Assembly (NCBI GenBank): GCA_043775055.1
Contig: JAYVSU010000176.1
Coordinates: 1 to 24,750 of the forward strand
Direction of reading: 5' to 3'
DNA: 24,750 nt
DNA from: Aalborgiella sp043775055
GTDB taxonomy: Bacteria; Pseudomonadota; Gammaproteobacteria; Burkholderiales; Burkholderiaceae_C
Below the pieces are notes generated by a model. The model made no database searches. It was not told where the DNA came from and saw only the letters and a program-made list of their open reading frames with translations. Made by a program: the position numbers and the translations under genes. Position 1 is the stretch's first letter; each line of letters starts with the position of its first letter. Positions 13,852 through 21,779 of this stretch are shown here, piece after piece.

Positions 13852-14748
13852 ATGATCGCAAACGTATCGCCATTGACCAAAACACGGGACCGCGTGGGCG
13901 AGTGCCCAGTGTGGTCAGTCGCCGAGCAAGCGCTGTATTGGGTCGATATTGAAGGTCGGCTGATTCATCGCTTTGACTGGTTGCTGCGAAAACAGCAAAG
14001 CTGGACCATGCCAGAGCGGGTTGGTTGTATTGGCTTGGTGGCAGGAGGTGGTTTGGTGGCGGCGATGGAAACGGGCATTTTTGAGGTTGAACTGCGAACA
14101 GCACCGGCTTTTAACTTGCATTTGCTAGCAACGATCACACATCCACAAGCCAATATGCGCTTTAACGATGGGCGTTGTGACCGTGCAGGCCGCTTTTGGG
14201 TCAGCACCATGTGCATGGACATGTCCTTGGCCGCGCAAGTCGGCGCTATTTATTGTTTGGATGAGGCTGGCTTGAGTGAAGCCAAGGTGGAGGGCTTGAT
14301 CACACCCAATGGCATGGCTTTTAGTCCAGATGACAAAACCATGTATTTGTCAGATTCGCACCCGAGTGTGCAAAAAATCTGGGCCTTTGATTTTGATAAA
14401 CAAACCGGACAACTGTCAGCAGGGCGCGATTTTGTGGACATGATGCCGTTGCCGGGTCGCCCAGATGGTGCAGCTGTTGATATGCAGGGTAATTATTGGA
14501 TTTGCGCCAACGACGCTGGGCGGGTTCACCAGTTTTCGGCACAAGGTGCGCTGCTGCAATCCATTGAAGTGCCGGTGTCGAAACCCTCGATGTGCGCTTT
14601 TGGTGGGCCCAATTTGGATGTGCTGTTTGTGACGTCCATTCAACCTGCCGCAGCCTTTGGGAAAGAAGATTGTCTCAGTGGCGCTGTGTTTAGCTTGGAG
14701 TTGGATGTGCGCGGTTTGGAAGAGCCGTGCTTTTCCAGATTTTCGTGA
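13852..14748 (+). CDS. SMP-30/gluconolactonase-family lactonase (probable aldarolactonase)
   Basis: The 298-residue protein has the six-bladed propeller pattern of SMP-30 lactonases. Metal ligands of the family align with Glu17 (GECPVW), Asn153 (TPNGMAFSPD) and Asp205 (GRPDGAAVD); MRFNDGRCD (about 102-110) is the substrate-loop signature. It would hydrolyse the glucaro- or galactarolactone made by Udh to the open aldarate before dehydration. It starts three bases after the udh stop and precedes the TRAP receptor gene by 79 AT-rich bases. Specificity for aldarolactone rather than gluconolactone is inferred from neighbours. Confidence 0.87.
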   Translation: MIANVSPLTKTRDRVGECPVWSVAEQALYWVDIEGRLIHRFDWLLRKQQSWTMPERVGCIGLVAGGGLVAAMETGIFEVELRTAPAFNLHLLATITHPQANMRFNDGRCDRAGRFWVSTMCMDMSLAAQVGAIYCLDEAGLSEAKVEGLITPNGMAFSPDDKTMYLSDSHPSVQKIWAFDFDKQTGQLSAGRDFVDMMPLPGRPDGAAVDMQGNYWICANDAGRVHQFSAQGALLQSIEVPVSKPSMCAFGGPNLDVLFVTSIQPAAAFGKEDCLSGAVFSLELDVRGLEEPCFSRFS

Positions 14749-14827
14749 GATGTGTTTTTGTAGACGTGTATTTTGATTTTTAGTTTGATCCTTTAGTTTT
14801 TAAACCTGGTTAATTTTGGAGACAACC

Positions 14828-15808
14828 ATGAACCTTAGAAGAAACCTGATTGCTGCCACCGTAGCGGCGGCGGCCTTATCAACCACTTTGTTTGCCTCAG
14901 CACAAATCGTGCTAAAAGCGGCAGACGTCCATCCAGCGGGCTACCCGAACGTGGTAGCGATCGAGAGCTTGGGCAAAAAATTGGAAACCGCTACGGGCGG
15001 TAAATACAAGTTGCAAATGTTCCCGGGTGGCGTCTTGGGTGGCGAGAAGGAAATGATCGAGCAAACTCAAGTTGGAGCGATCAATATTTTGCGCACATCA
15101 CTAGGGCCTTTGGGTACCGTGGTGCCGGATGTCAACGTCTTTAATATGCCTTTTGTGTTTCGCAATGAAGCCCACATGCGCGCTGTGATTGATGGCCCGA
15201 TTGGGCAAGAGATTTTGGACAAAATCAGCAACAGCTCGGCCAAAATGGTTGCTTTGGGTTGGATGGACGGCGGCTCACGCAGCTTGTACACCAAGAAAAA
15301 AGTAACGACGCCCGCTGACCTCAAAGGTCAAAAAGTCCGCATGATGGGCAACCCTTTGTTCGTCGACACCATGAATGCGATGGGTGGCAATGGTATTGCG
15401 ATGGGTTATGGCGAGGTGTTCAGTGCTTTGCAAACCGGCGTGTTGGATGGTGCTGAGAACAACCCACCGAGCATGTTCACCTCTAACCATTACAACGCAG
15501 GCGTTAAATATTATGCGCAAACCAACCATTTGATCATTCCTGAAATTTTTGTAATGTCTAAAGTGACCTGGGAAAAATTGAGCAAAGACGAGCAAGCCTT
15601 GGTTAAAAAGTTCTCTAAAGAAGCGCAGTTAGAGCAACGCGCTTTGTGGGACAAGAGCGTTGCAGAGTACTCAACCAAGCTCAAAGCAGCGGGTGTTGAG
15701 TTTGTCGCCGTTGACCAAAAGGCGTTTTATGACTTGACCGCACCTGTTCGTGCTAAATACGGCGCTGCTTATGTGGATTTGATCAAACGTATCGAAGCAA
15801 CCAAGTAA
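14828..15808 (+). CDS. TRAP transporter receptor DctP, probably uronate-binding
   Basis: A 326-residue periplasmic receptor starting at the ATG after a TTGGAG ribosome site; a TTG at 14816 is less likely. A Sec signal peptide ends near ASAQ (residue 26). The DctP fold is indicated by GGKYKLQMFPGGVLGGEKEMIEQ, FNMPFVFRNEAHMRAV, and LKGQKVRMMGNPLF, where Arg171 is the conserved carboxylate-binding arginine. ALQTGVLDGAENNP follows. Genes for both membrane subunits follow directly, and the whole surrounding operon handles hexuronates, so D-glucuronate or D-galacturonate is the most likely ligand. Uronate-binding TRAP receptors are known from betaproteobacteria. Confidence 0.92.
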   Translation: MNLRRNLIAATVAAAALSTTLFASAQIVLKAADVHPAGYPNVVAIESLGKKLETATGGKYKLQMFPGGVLGGEKEMIEQTQVGAINILRTSLGPLGTVVPDVNVFNMPFVFRNEAHMRAVIDGPIGQEILDKISNSSAKMVALGWMDGGSRSLYTKKKVTTPADLKGQKVRMMGNPLFVDTMNAMGGNGIAMGYGEVFSALQTGVLDGAENNPPSMFTSNHYNAGVKYYAQTNHLIIPEIFVMSKVTWEKLSKDEQALVKKFSKEAQLEQRALWDKSVAEYSTKLKAAGVEFVAVDQKAFYDLTAPVRAKYGAAYVDLIKRIEATK

Positions 15809-15842
15809 TTAGAAGATAGAAAACAGTGTAAAACCGCCTCCT

Positions 15843-15860
15843 AAGCCCGAAAACGGGTTT
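15843..15860 (+). other. Intercistronic hairpin between dctP and dctQ
   Basis: AAGCCCG (15843-15849), loop AAAA, CGGGTTT (15854-15860) pairs over seven positions including one G-T. No T-run follows, so it is not a typical terminator. Hairpins at this place often stabilise the receptor mRNA and lower expression of the membrane subunits. Confidence 0.45.
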
Positions 15861-15906
15861 GGGCTGGCGTGTGACGCAACAAATAACCTTTCAAGCGGTA
15901 TTTCCT

Positions 15907-16461
15907 ATGAATGACAAAATCCCTAAAGCCTTAGATGGTGTCTACTTGGCCTGTATTTGGTCAGCAGGCGTAGCCATCTTTTTCATGAGCATCATCATCC
16001 CTCTGGGGGTTTTTGCGCGCTATGTTCTCGGCTTTGGAGCGCAATGGCCTGAGCCGATTGCCATGATGCTGATGGTGATTTTTACGTTCTTGGGGGCGGC
16101 GGCCAGCTACCGCGCGGGCGCACACATTGCGGTAGCCATGTTGACCGAGCGTTTGCCCGCAGGCTTGCAGGAGCGCTGTAGTAAATTGGTTGACTTTTGC
16201 ATGGTGGCGATTTGTTTGTTTGGCGTTTACTACGGTACCAAATTGAGCTTAGGAACCATGGACCAAAACTTGGCCGAGCTGCCGTGGTTGCCGGTAGGTT
16301 TTACCTATGCACCGCTGCCTTTAGGGGCGTTGTTAACTTTGGTTTTCGTTATCGAAAAAATTGTTTTTGGTTCTCAACACCAGCGCGCCGTGGTGATATT
16401 TGACCATACGCTTGAAGAATCTGCTGCACCTGATGTGGCCACTACGTCTGCAGGAGCATAA
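15907..16461 (+). CDS. TRAP transporter small membrane subunit DctQ
   Basis: From the ATG at 15907 the protein has 184 residues; a TTG at 15859 would add 16 residues and overlap the intercistronic hairpin. Four hydrophobic segments are visible (about residues 12-36, 47-68, 90-112 and 132-155), the normal DctQ topology. The motif RAGAHIAV after helix two and the phrase WPEPIAMMLMVIFTFLGAAASYR are typical. DctQ pairs with DctM to form the inner-membrane part of a sodium- or proton-driven importer. The C-terminal tail is polar. The dctM ATG follows two bases after the stop, implying tight co-translation. Confidence 0.88.
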   Translation: MNDKIPKALDGVYLACIWSAGVAIFFMSIIIPLGVFARYVLGFGAQWPEPIAMMLMVIFTFLGAAASYRAGAHIAVAMLTERLPAGLQERCSKLVDFCMVAICLFGVYYGTKLSLGTMDQNLAELPWLPVGFTYAPLPLGALLTLVFVIEKIVFGSQHQRAVVIFDHTLEESAAPDVATTSAGA

Positions 16462-16463
16462 GC

Positions 16464-17747
16464 ATGGACGCATTCGTTTTATTGGGCAGTTTTATTGTTC
16501 TCATTTTGATTGGTATGCCGGTGGCTTACGCCTTGGGCTTAGCCTCATTGGTCGGTGCGTTATGGATTGATTTACCACTGGATGCGGTAATGATCCAAGT
16601 GGCCAGTGGCGTGAATAAGTTCTCACTGTTGGCGATTCCCTTCTTCGTTTTAGCAGGCGCTTTGATGGCCGAGGGCGGTATGTCGCGCCGCCTCGTTGCA
16701 TTTGCCAGCGTACTCGTAGGTTTTGTTCGCGGCGGTTTGTCGCTGGTCAATATTTTGGCATCAACCTTCTTTGGCGGTATTTCTGGCTCAGCCGTGGCAG
16801 ACACCGCCTCAATCGGTTCGGTATTGATTCCAGAAATGGAACGCAAAGGGTATCCGCGTGGCTTTTCGACGGCGGTGACGGTGAGTGGTTCGGTACAGGC
16901 TATTTTGATTCCGCCAAGTCACAATATGGTGATTTATTCGATGGCGGCAGGTGGCTCGGTTTCTGTTGCCGCCTTGTTTTTGGCGGGTTTGTTGCCAGGT
17001 TTGCTGTTAGGCGCCATGTTGGCCGTGTATTGTTTGTACGTAGCACGCAAGCAAAATTTCCCAAAGGGTGATGTCATCCCACTCAAAGCTGCTTTAAAAA
17101 TTTGTGCTGAAGCCATGTGGGGCTTGATGACCATGGTCATTATTTTGGGCGGCATCATGACGGGGATTTTTACGGCCAATGAATCGGCGTCTATCGCGGT
17201 GATTTGGGCCTTTTTTGTGACGATGTTTATTTACCGTGATTACAAATGGCGCGATTTGCCTAAATTGGTTCACCGCACCGTCAAAACGGTGACCGTAGTG
17301 ATGATTTTGATTGGCTTTGCTGCCAGCTTTGGCTACGTGATGACGCTGATGCAAATCCCATTGCAGATTACCAACATGTTTACCAGCTTAACCAGCAACA
17401 CTTACCTCATCTTGTTTTACATCAACATCATGCTGTTGATCTTGGGCACTTTGATGGACATGGCTCCGTTGATTTTGATTCTGACGCCGATTTTGTTGCC
17501 CGTGGTCAAAACTCTGGGTGTTGACCCTGTTCATTTCGGCATCATCATCATGGTCAATTTAGGCATCGGGCTGTTGACGCCGCCTGTCGGCTCGGTATTG
17601 TTTGTCGGTAGTGCCGTGGGGAAAATCAAAATTGAAGCCTTGGTTAAGGCTATGTACCCCTTCTTTGTAGTGTTACTACTTTTGCTTGCATTGGTCACGT
17701 ATGTACCTGCACTGACATTGTGGCTGCCTCGTGCCATGGGGGTGTGA
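16464..17747 (+). CDS. TRAP transporter large membrane subunit DctM
   Basis: This 427-residue, highly hydrophobic protein has about twelve membrane segments, the standard size for DctM. Signatures include the N-terminal GMPVAYALGLASLVGALW, NKFSLLAIPFFVLAGALMAEGGMSRR, FFGGISGSAVADTASIGSVLIPEM, LIPPSHNMVIYS in the first half and the matching LTPPVGSVLFVGSAVGKIK in the second half (the paired elevator-hairpin motifs). It carries the transported substrate across the inner membrane with an ion gradient. Its stop codon overlaps the garD start by one base (TGATG), so transport and catabolism genes are translationally coupled. Confidence 0.95.
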   Translation: MDAFVLLGSFIVLILIGMPVAYALGLASLVGALWIDLPLDAVMIQVASGVNKFSLLAIPFFVLAGALMAEGGMSRRLVAFASVLVGFVRGGLSLVNILASTFFGGISGSAVADTASIGSVLIPEMERKGYPRGFSTAVTVSGSVQAILIPPSHNMVIYSMAAGGSVSVAALFLAGLLPGLLLGAMLAVYCLYVARKQNFPKGDVIPLKAALKICAEAMWGLMTMVIILGGIMTGIFTANESASIAVIWAFFVTMFIYRDYKWRDLPKLVHRTVKTVTVVMILIGFAASFGYVMTLMQIPLQITNMFTSLTSNTYLILFYINIMLLILGTLMDMAPLILILTPILLPVVKTLGVDPVHFGIIIMVNLGIGLLTPPVGSVLFVGSAVGKIKIEALVKAMYPFFVVLLLLLALVTYVPALTLWLPRAMGV

Positions 17748-19324
17748 TGAGTTCATTGGATAAAAAACAGCCCTTGTATATTCGTATGCATGCCAATGAC
17801 AATGTGGCCATCGTCGCGAATGATGGTGGTCTGCCAGTGGGCACTGTTTTTGCGGATGGCTTGCGATTGTGCGAGCAAATTCCGCAAGGGCACAAAGTAG
17901 CGTTGGTGGATTTGGCCGAAGGTACGCCTGTGCTGCGTTACAACGTGGTGATTGGTTACACCACCAAAGCCTTGCCTGCAGGCAGCTGGGTGCATGAGCG
18001 GGTGTTGACCATGCCGCCAGCGCGGGAGTTGGATAATTTACCCATTGCTACTGTCAAACCACCGGTGATGGTGCCATTAGACGGATACACTTTTGAAGGT
18101 TACCGCAATGTCGATGGTTCAGTCGGTACGCGCAATATTTTAGCGATCACCACCACAGTGCAATGCGTGGCGGGCGTGGTTGATTTTGCGGTGCAGCGCA
18201 TCAAAACAGAACTGTTGCCACGCTTTCCACGGGTGGATGACGTGGTGGGGCTAGAGCACTCTTATGGCTGCGGCGTGGCGATTGATGCGCCTGATGCGAT
18301 TATTCCTATTCGTACCTTGCGTAACATCAGTTTGAATCCAAATTTTGGTGACGAAGTGATGGTGGTGAGCTTGGGGTGTGAGAAGTTGCAACCCGAGCGT
18401 TTGTTGCCACCCAGTGCGATTGTTATCACTGATGAGCGCGAAACGCCCACAGCATTGGACGTGGTGTGTTTGCAGGCGGAAAATCACGTAGGCTTCATGT
18501 CGATGATTGACTCGATCATGCAATCTGCATTACCGCATCTTGAGCGTTTGAATCAACGCCGGCGTGAGACCGTTCCTGCCAGTGAACTGGTAGTGGGGGT
18601 GCAATGCGGCGGTAGCGATGCGTTTTCTGGCGTCACAGCGAATCCTGCGGTTGGCTTTGCCACGGACTTGTTGGTGCGAGCCGGTGCAACGGTGATGTTT
18701 TCTGAAACCACAGAGGTGCGTGATGGTATTGACCAACTCACCGCGCGGGCCAGTAGCTCAGAAGTGGCGCAGGCCATGATTCGAGAGATGGCTTGGTACG
18801 ACGCTTATTTGCAAAAAGGCAAGGTCGACCGCAGCGCCAACACGACGCCTGGCAATAAAAAAGGCGGTTTGTCTAACATTGTTGAAAAAGCGATGGGCTC
18901 TATCGTCAAATCAGGCAGTGCACCCATTTCTGGCGTTTTATCGCCCGGTGAAAAACTCAAACCAAAAGGGCTGAAAGGGTTGATATACGCAGCCACACCA
19001 GCGAGTGACTTCATATGTGGCACGCTGCAATTAGCCGCCGGTATGAATTTGCATATTTTCACGACCGGACGTGGTACGCCCTACGGGTTAGCACCCGTGC
19101 CCGTCATCAAAGTGGCTACACGCACTGATTTAGCGCGACGCTGGCATGACCTGATGGATGTGAACGCTGGCCGCATTGCCGATGGCGATGCAAGCATTGA
19201 AGACGTGGGCTGGGAACTTTTTAAGCTGATGCTTGAAGTTGCTAGCGGACGCAAAAAAACATGGGCAGAGCATTGGAAATTGCACAACGCTTTGGTTTTG
19301 TTTAACCCCGCCCCGATAACGTGA
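17747..19324 (+). CDS. garD: Galactarate dehydratase (UxaA/GarD family)
   Basis: From the ATG that overlaps the dctM stop the protein has 525 residues, essentially the E. coli GarD length (523). The N-terminal SAF-like domain (about 1-90) includes ANDNVAIVANDGGLPVGT. The catalytic part has GYRNVDGSVGTRNILAITTTVQCV, LEHSYGCGVAIDAPDA, SLGCEKLQPE, GVQCGGSDAFSGVTANPAVG and FTTGRGTPYG, with conserved Cys and His residues for the iron-dependent reaction. It removes water from galactarate (meso-galactarate) to give 5-keto-4-deoxy-glucarate. With gudD in the same locus the cell can process the products of both galacturonate and glucuronate. Altronate dehydratases are related, but length and context favour GarD. 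Confidence 0.88.
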   Translation: MSSLDKKQPLYIRMHANDNVAIVANDGGLPVGTVFADGLRLCEQIPQGHKVALVDLAEGTPVLRYNVVIGYTTKALPAGSWVHERVLTMPPARELDNLPIATVKPPVMVPLDGYTFEGYRNVDGSVGTRNILAITTTVQCVAGVVDFAVQRIKTELLPRFPRVDDVVGLEHSYGCGVAIDAPDAIIPIRTLRNISLNPNFGDEVMVVSLGCEKLQPERLLPPSAIVITDERETPTALDVVCLQAENHVGFMSMIDSIMQSALPHLERLNQRRRETVPASELVVGVQCGGSDAFSGVTANPAVGFATDLLVRAGATVMFSETTEVRDGIDQLTARASSSEVAQAMIREMAWYDAYLQKGKVDRSANTTPGNKKGGLSNIVEKAMGSIVKSGSAPISGVLSPGEKLKPKGLKGLIYAATPASDFICGTLQLAAGMNLHIFTTGRGTPYGLAPVPVIKVATRTDLARRWHDLMDVNAGRIADGDASIEDVGWELFKLMLEVASGRKKTWAEHWKLHNALVLFNPAPIT

Positions 19325-19401
19325 TCTCTGAAGTGCAATTCATATTTAAGCCTGTAAGCAATCTAATTTTATTAACCCCTACACAAAACAACTAAATCTT
19401 T

Positions 19402-20313
19402 ATGCATCCACAAGAACTCAAAACCATCATCAGCGCTGGCCTGTTGTCATTTCCTGTCACTGACTTTGACGAACAAGGGGATTTCCGTCCATCGACTTAC
19501 ATCAAGCGTTTAGAGTGGCTGGCCCCATATGGCGCGAGTGCTTTGTTTGCAGCTGGTGGAACGGGTGAATTTTTCTCGCTAACTGGCGATGAATACCCCA
19601 CGATCATCAAGACGGCTTTAGACACTTGTCGCGGCAAGGTGCCCATCATTGCTGCTGCAGGTGGTCCAACGCGTTTTGCCATTTCCTGTGCTCAAGAAGC
19701 GGAGCGTTTAGGCTCTCAAGGCATCTTGTTGCTACCGCATTACCTCACCGAAGCAGGTCAAGAAGGTTTGATTGAACATGTGGCAGCTGTGTGTAACAGC
19801 GTCAAAATTGGCGTCATTGTGTACAACCGCAATGTTTGCAAATTAACGCCTAATTCTTTGGCCATTTTGGCGGACCGTTGCCCCAATTTGATTGGTTTTA
19901 AAGACGGCGTGGGTGAAATTGAGCCGATGGTGGCTATTTACCAAAAAATGGGCGATCGCTTGTCGTATTTGGGGGGGTTACCGACCGCTGAAGTCTATGC
20001 GGCAGCATATAAAGCCATGGGAACGCCTGTTTATTCATCTGCTGTGTTTAACTTTATTCCAAAAACTGCGATGGATTTTTACCATGCTGTTGCCAATGAC
20101 GATCTGAAGACGCAGCACCAGTTGCTGCATGATTTCTTCATGCCTTACTTGGATATTCGTAACAAATGCCAAGGTTATGCCGTCAGTATCATCAAAGCAG
20201 GTGCAAAAATTGTGGGACATGACGCTGGGCCGGTGCGAACGCCTTTGACAGATCTCAAACCCAAGGAAATGGAAGAATTGGCAACTTTGATCCATAAATT
20301 AGGGCCACAATGA
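19402..20313 (+). CDS. kdgD: 5-dehydro-4-deoxyglucarate dehydratase (DHDPS/NAL family)
   Basis: A 303-residue (beta/alpha)8 aldolase-family enzyme. The Schiff-base lysine is Lys167 in LIGFKDGVGE, with the partner Tyr141 in VIVYNRN and the GGTGEFFSL phosphate-like loop at 52-60. The N-terminal ISAGLLSFPVTDFDEQGDF is characteristic of KdgD. It decarboxylates and dehydrates 5-keto-4-deoxy-glucarate to 2-oxoglutarate semialdehyde, the common product stage for GudD and GarD. It lies 77 bases after garD and is the last gene of the operon; a long hairpin follows. The next enzyme, 2-oxoglutarate semialdehyde dehydrogenase, is not encoded in the window. Confidence 0.92.
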   Translation: MHPQELKTIISAGLLSFPVTDFDEQGDFRPSTYIKRLEWLAPYGASALFAAGGTGEFFSLTGDEYPTIIKTALDTCRGKVPIIAAAGGPTRFAISCAQEAERLGSQGILLLPHYLTEAGQEGLIEHVAAVCNSVKIGVIVYNRNVCKLTPNSLAILADRCPNLIGFKDGVGEIEPMVAIYQKMGDRLSYLGGLPTAEVYAAAYKAMGTPVYSSAVFNFIPKTAMDFYHAVANDDLKTQHQLLHDFFMPYLDIRNKCQGYAVSIIKAGAKIVGHDAGPVRTPLTDLKPKEMEELATLIHKLGPQ

Positions 20314-20320
20314 GAATTTT

Positions 20321-20347
20321 CGTCTGAACTAGCCTCTAGTTCAGACG
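20321..20347. terminator. Strong hairpin after kdgD, probable operon end
   Basis: CGTCTGAACTAG (20321-20332), loop CCT, CTAGTTCAGACG (20336-20347) is a perfect 12-bp stem. It starts 8 bases after the kdgD stop. No T-run follows (GTGTTAAG), so it may act as a poor-U terminator or as a 3' mRNA protector. Confidence 0.6.
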
Positions 20348-20460
20348 GTGTTAAGCCCTCTGCATCGGATTTTGGGGCGGGCTTAACTTAAAATCAGCGC
20401 GTTAGGCAATTTTGACCAGTTGTGGCAAAAATGTCGTTTATCCCTGATTGAACCCTATCT

Positions 20461-20721
20461 ATGACCAAGGCCTCTAAATCCAACGCTGCCAGTTCATCCA
20501 GCTCATCCGACAGCGCACCCGCCAGTTATGACGCTGCGCTGCAAGAATTAGAGCAGTTGGTCACGCAGCTGGAGTCGGGTCAATTACCGCTAGAGAAATT
20601 AATGGCCGCTTATCAACGCGGTGCAGAATTGCTCGCCTTTTGCCGCGACAAATTGGCTGCGGTTGAAAATCAAATCAATGTGATCGACAATGGTCAACTC
20701 AAGACATGGACGCCAGAGTGA
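20461..20721 (+). CDS. xseB: Exodeoxyribonuclease VII small subunit
   Basis: The 86-residue protein is the normal XseB size. A Ser-rich N-terminal tail is followed by the family block SYDAALQELEQLVTQLESGQLPLEKLMAAYQRGAELLAFCRDKLAAVENQINVI, which forms the paired helices that wrap the large subunit XseA. Exonuclease VII degrades single-stranded DNA in both directions in the cytoplasm. xseA is not in the window. The gene overlaps ispA by 16 bases and opens the block xseB-ispA-dxs, a widely conserved order in proteobacteria. Confidence 0.94.
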   Translation: MTKASKSNAASSSSSSDSAPASYDAALQELEQLVTQLESGQLPLEKLMAAYQRGAELLAFCRDKLAAVENQINVIDNGQLKTWTPE

Positions 20722-21671
20722 GCGTGCCTGCTTTGACCGTATCCGATCACCGCACTTGGACGGTGGTCCATTTGGAGCGGGTTGAGGCAGCGCTTGGCGC
20801 GTGGGTAGCGCCAACGCCGGCACCCGGTTTGACTGAGTTGAACGACGCCATGCGCTATGCCGTGCTGGATGGCGGTAAGCGATTGCGCCCCTTGTTGGTG
20901 TTTGCAGCAGCTGAGGCTTGCTGTGAAGCAGATGCTGAACCTGGCAACTCAGCTCAGCGTACCAAATCCGACGGAGCAGCGCTGCGTGCTGCGTGTGCAG
21001 TCGAGTTGATTCACGCTTATTCTTTGGTTCATGACGACATGCCTTGCATGGATAACGATGTTTTGCGTCGAGGGAAACCAACGGTACATGTCAAATTTGG
21101 TGAGGCTCAGGCGCTGCTTGCGGGCGACGCGTTACAAGCTTTGGCGTTTGAATTACTCACCCCTGATGACGATGTGGTCTACGCCAAAGTGCAAGCCACT
21201 TTGTGCCGTCTGTTGGCAACATCGGCAGGCTGTCATGGCATGGCTGGCGGGCAAGCGATTGATTTGTCCAGTGTTGGGCAAGCTTTGAGCTTGGAGCAAT
21301 TGCGCACCATGCACAAACTCAAAACCGGTGCATTGCTACAAGCCAGCGTCATGATGGGTGCTGCTTGTGGTCGCGTATCTGCGCAAGCGCAGCAAGCTTT
21401 AGCGCAATATGGTGCAGCGCTGGGCTTGGCTTTCCAAGTGGTTGACGATATTTTGGATGTCACTGCTGATACGGCTACCTTGGGGAAAACGGCAGGGAAA
21501 GATGCCGAGCAAAACAAACCAACTTTTGTATCTTTGTTGGGGCTAGAGGCTTCGAAAACATACGCTCAAGCCTTGCTAGCACAGGCTTTGCAAGCTTTGA
21601 AGGACAGCGGTTTGGAGAATACACAATCATTGCGTGCATTGGCAGATATGGTGGTTAATCGCGAAATGTAA
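20706..21671 (+). CDS. ispA: Polyprenyl synthetase, farnesyl diphosphate synthase type
   Basis: The 321-residue protein carries the two aspartate-rich motifs of trans-prenyltransferases: Asp110-Asp111 in HDDMPCMDND and Asp247-Asp248 with Asp251 in VVDDILD. MRYAVLDGGKRLRPLLVFAA is the substrate-binding start, and KTGALLQASVMMGA and GKTAGKDAEQNKPTFVSLLG follow. It condenses isopentenyl diphosphate with dimethylallyl/geranyl diphosphate to give farnesyl diphosphate for quinones and undecaprenyl carriers. The ATG used here overlaps xseB by 16 bases; a GTG 18 bases later is possible. dxs follows after 108 bases, linking supply and use of C5 units. Confidence 0.94.
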   Translation: MDARVSVPALTVSDHRTWTVVHLERVEAALGAWVAPTPAPGLTELNDAMRYAVLDGGKRLRPLLVFAAAEACCEADAEPGNSAQRTKSDGAALRAACAVELIHAYSLVHDDMPCMDNDVLRRGKPTVHVKFGEAQALLAGDALQALAFELLTPDDDVVYAKVQATLCRLLATSAGCHGMAGGQAIDLSSVGQALSLEQLRTMHKLKTGALLQASVMMGAACGRVSAQAQQALAQYGAALGLAFQVVDDILDVTADTATLGKTAGKDAEQNKPTFVSLLGLEASKTYAQALLAQALQALKDSGLENTQSLRALADMVVNREM

Positions 21672-21759
21672 GCCCATCAGTCCAATTAACCATTACAAAC
21701 CTTATTTTGCCAATTTAACCTACAAATATGCATCTAGCTGGCGTATTATATGCTTTAGA

Positions 21760-21778
21760 TGCTATTAAATATATAGCA
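21760..21778. repeat. AT-rich palindrome abutting the dxs start codon
   Basis: TGCTAT (21760-21765) and ATAGCA (21773-21778) form a 6-bp stem ending two bases before the dxs ATG. It occupies the place where a Shine-Dalgarno should be. The core GCTAT...ATAGC is shared with the hairpin at 8403-8425. Confidence 0.55.
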
Positions 21779-21779
21779 A

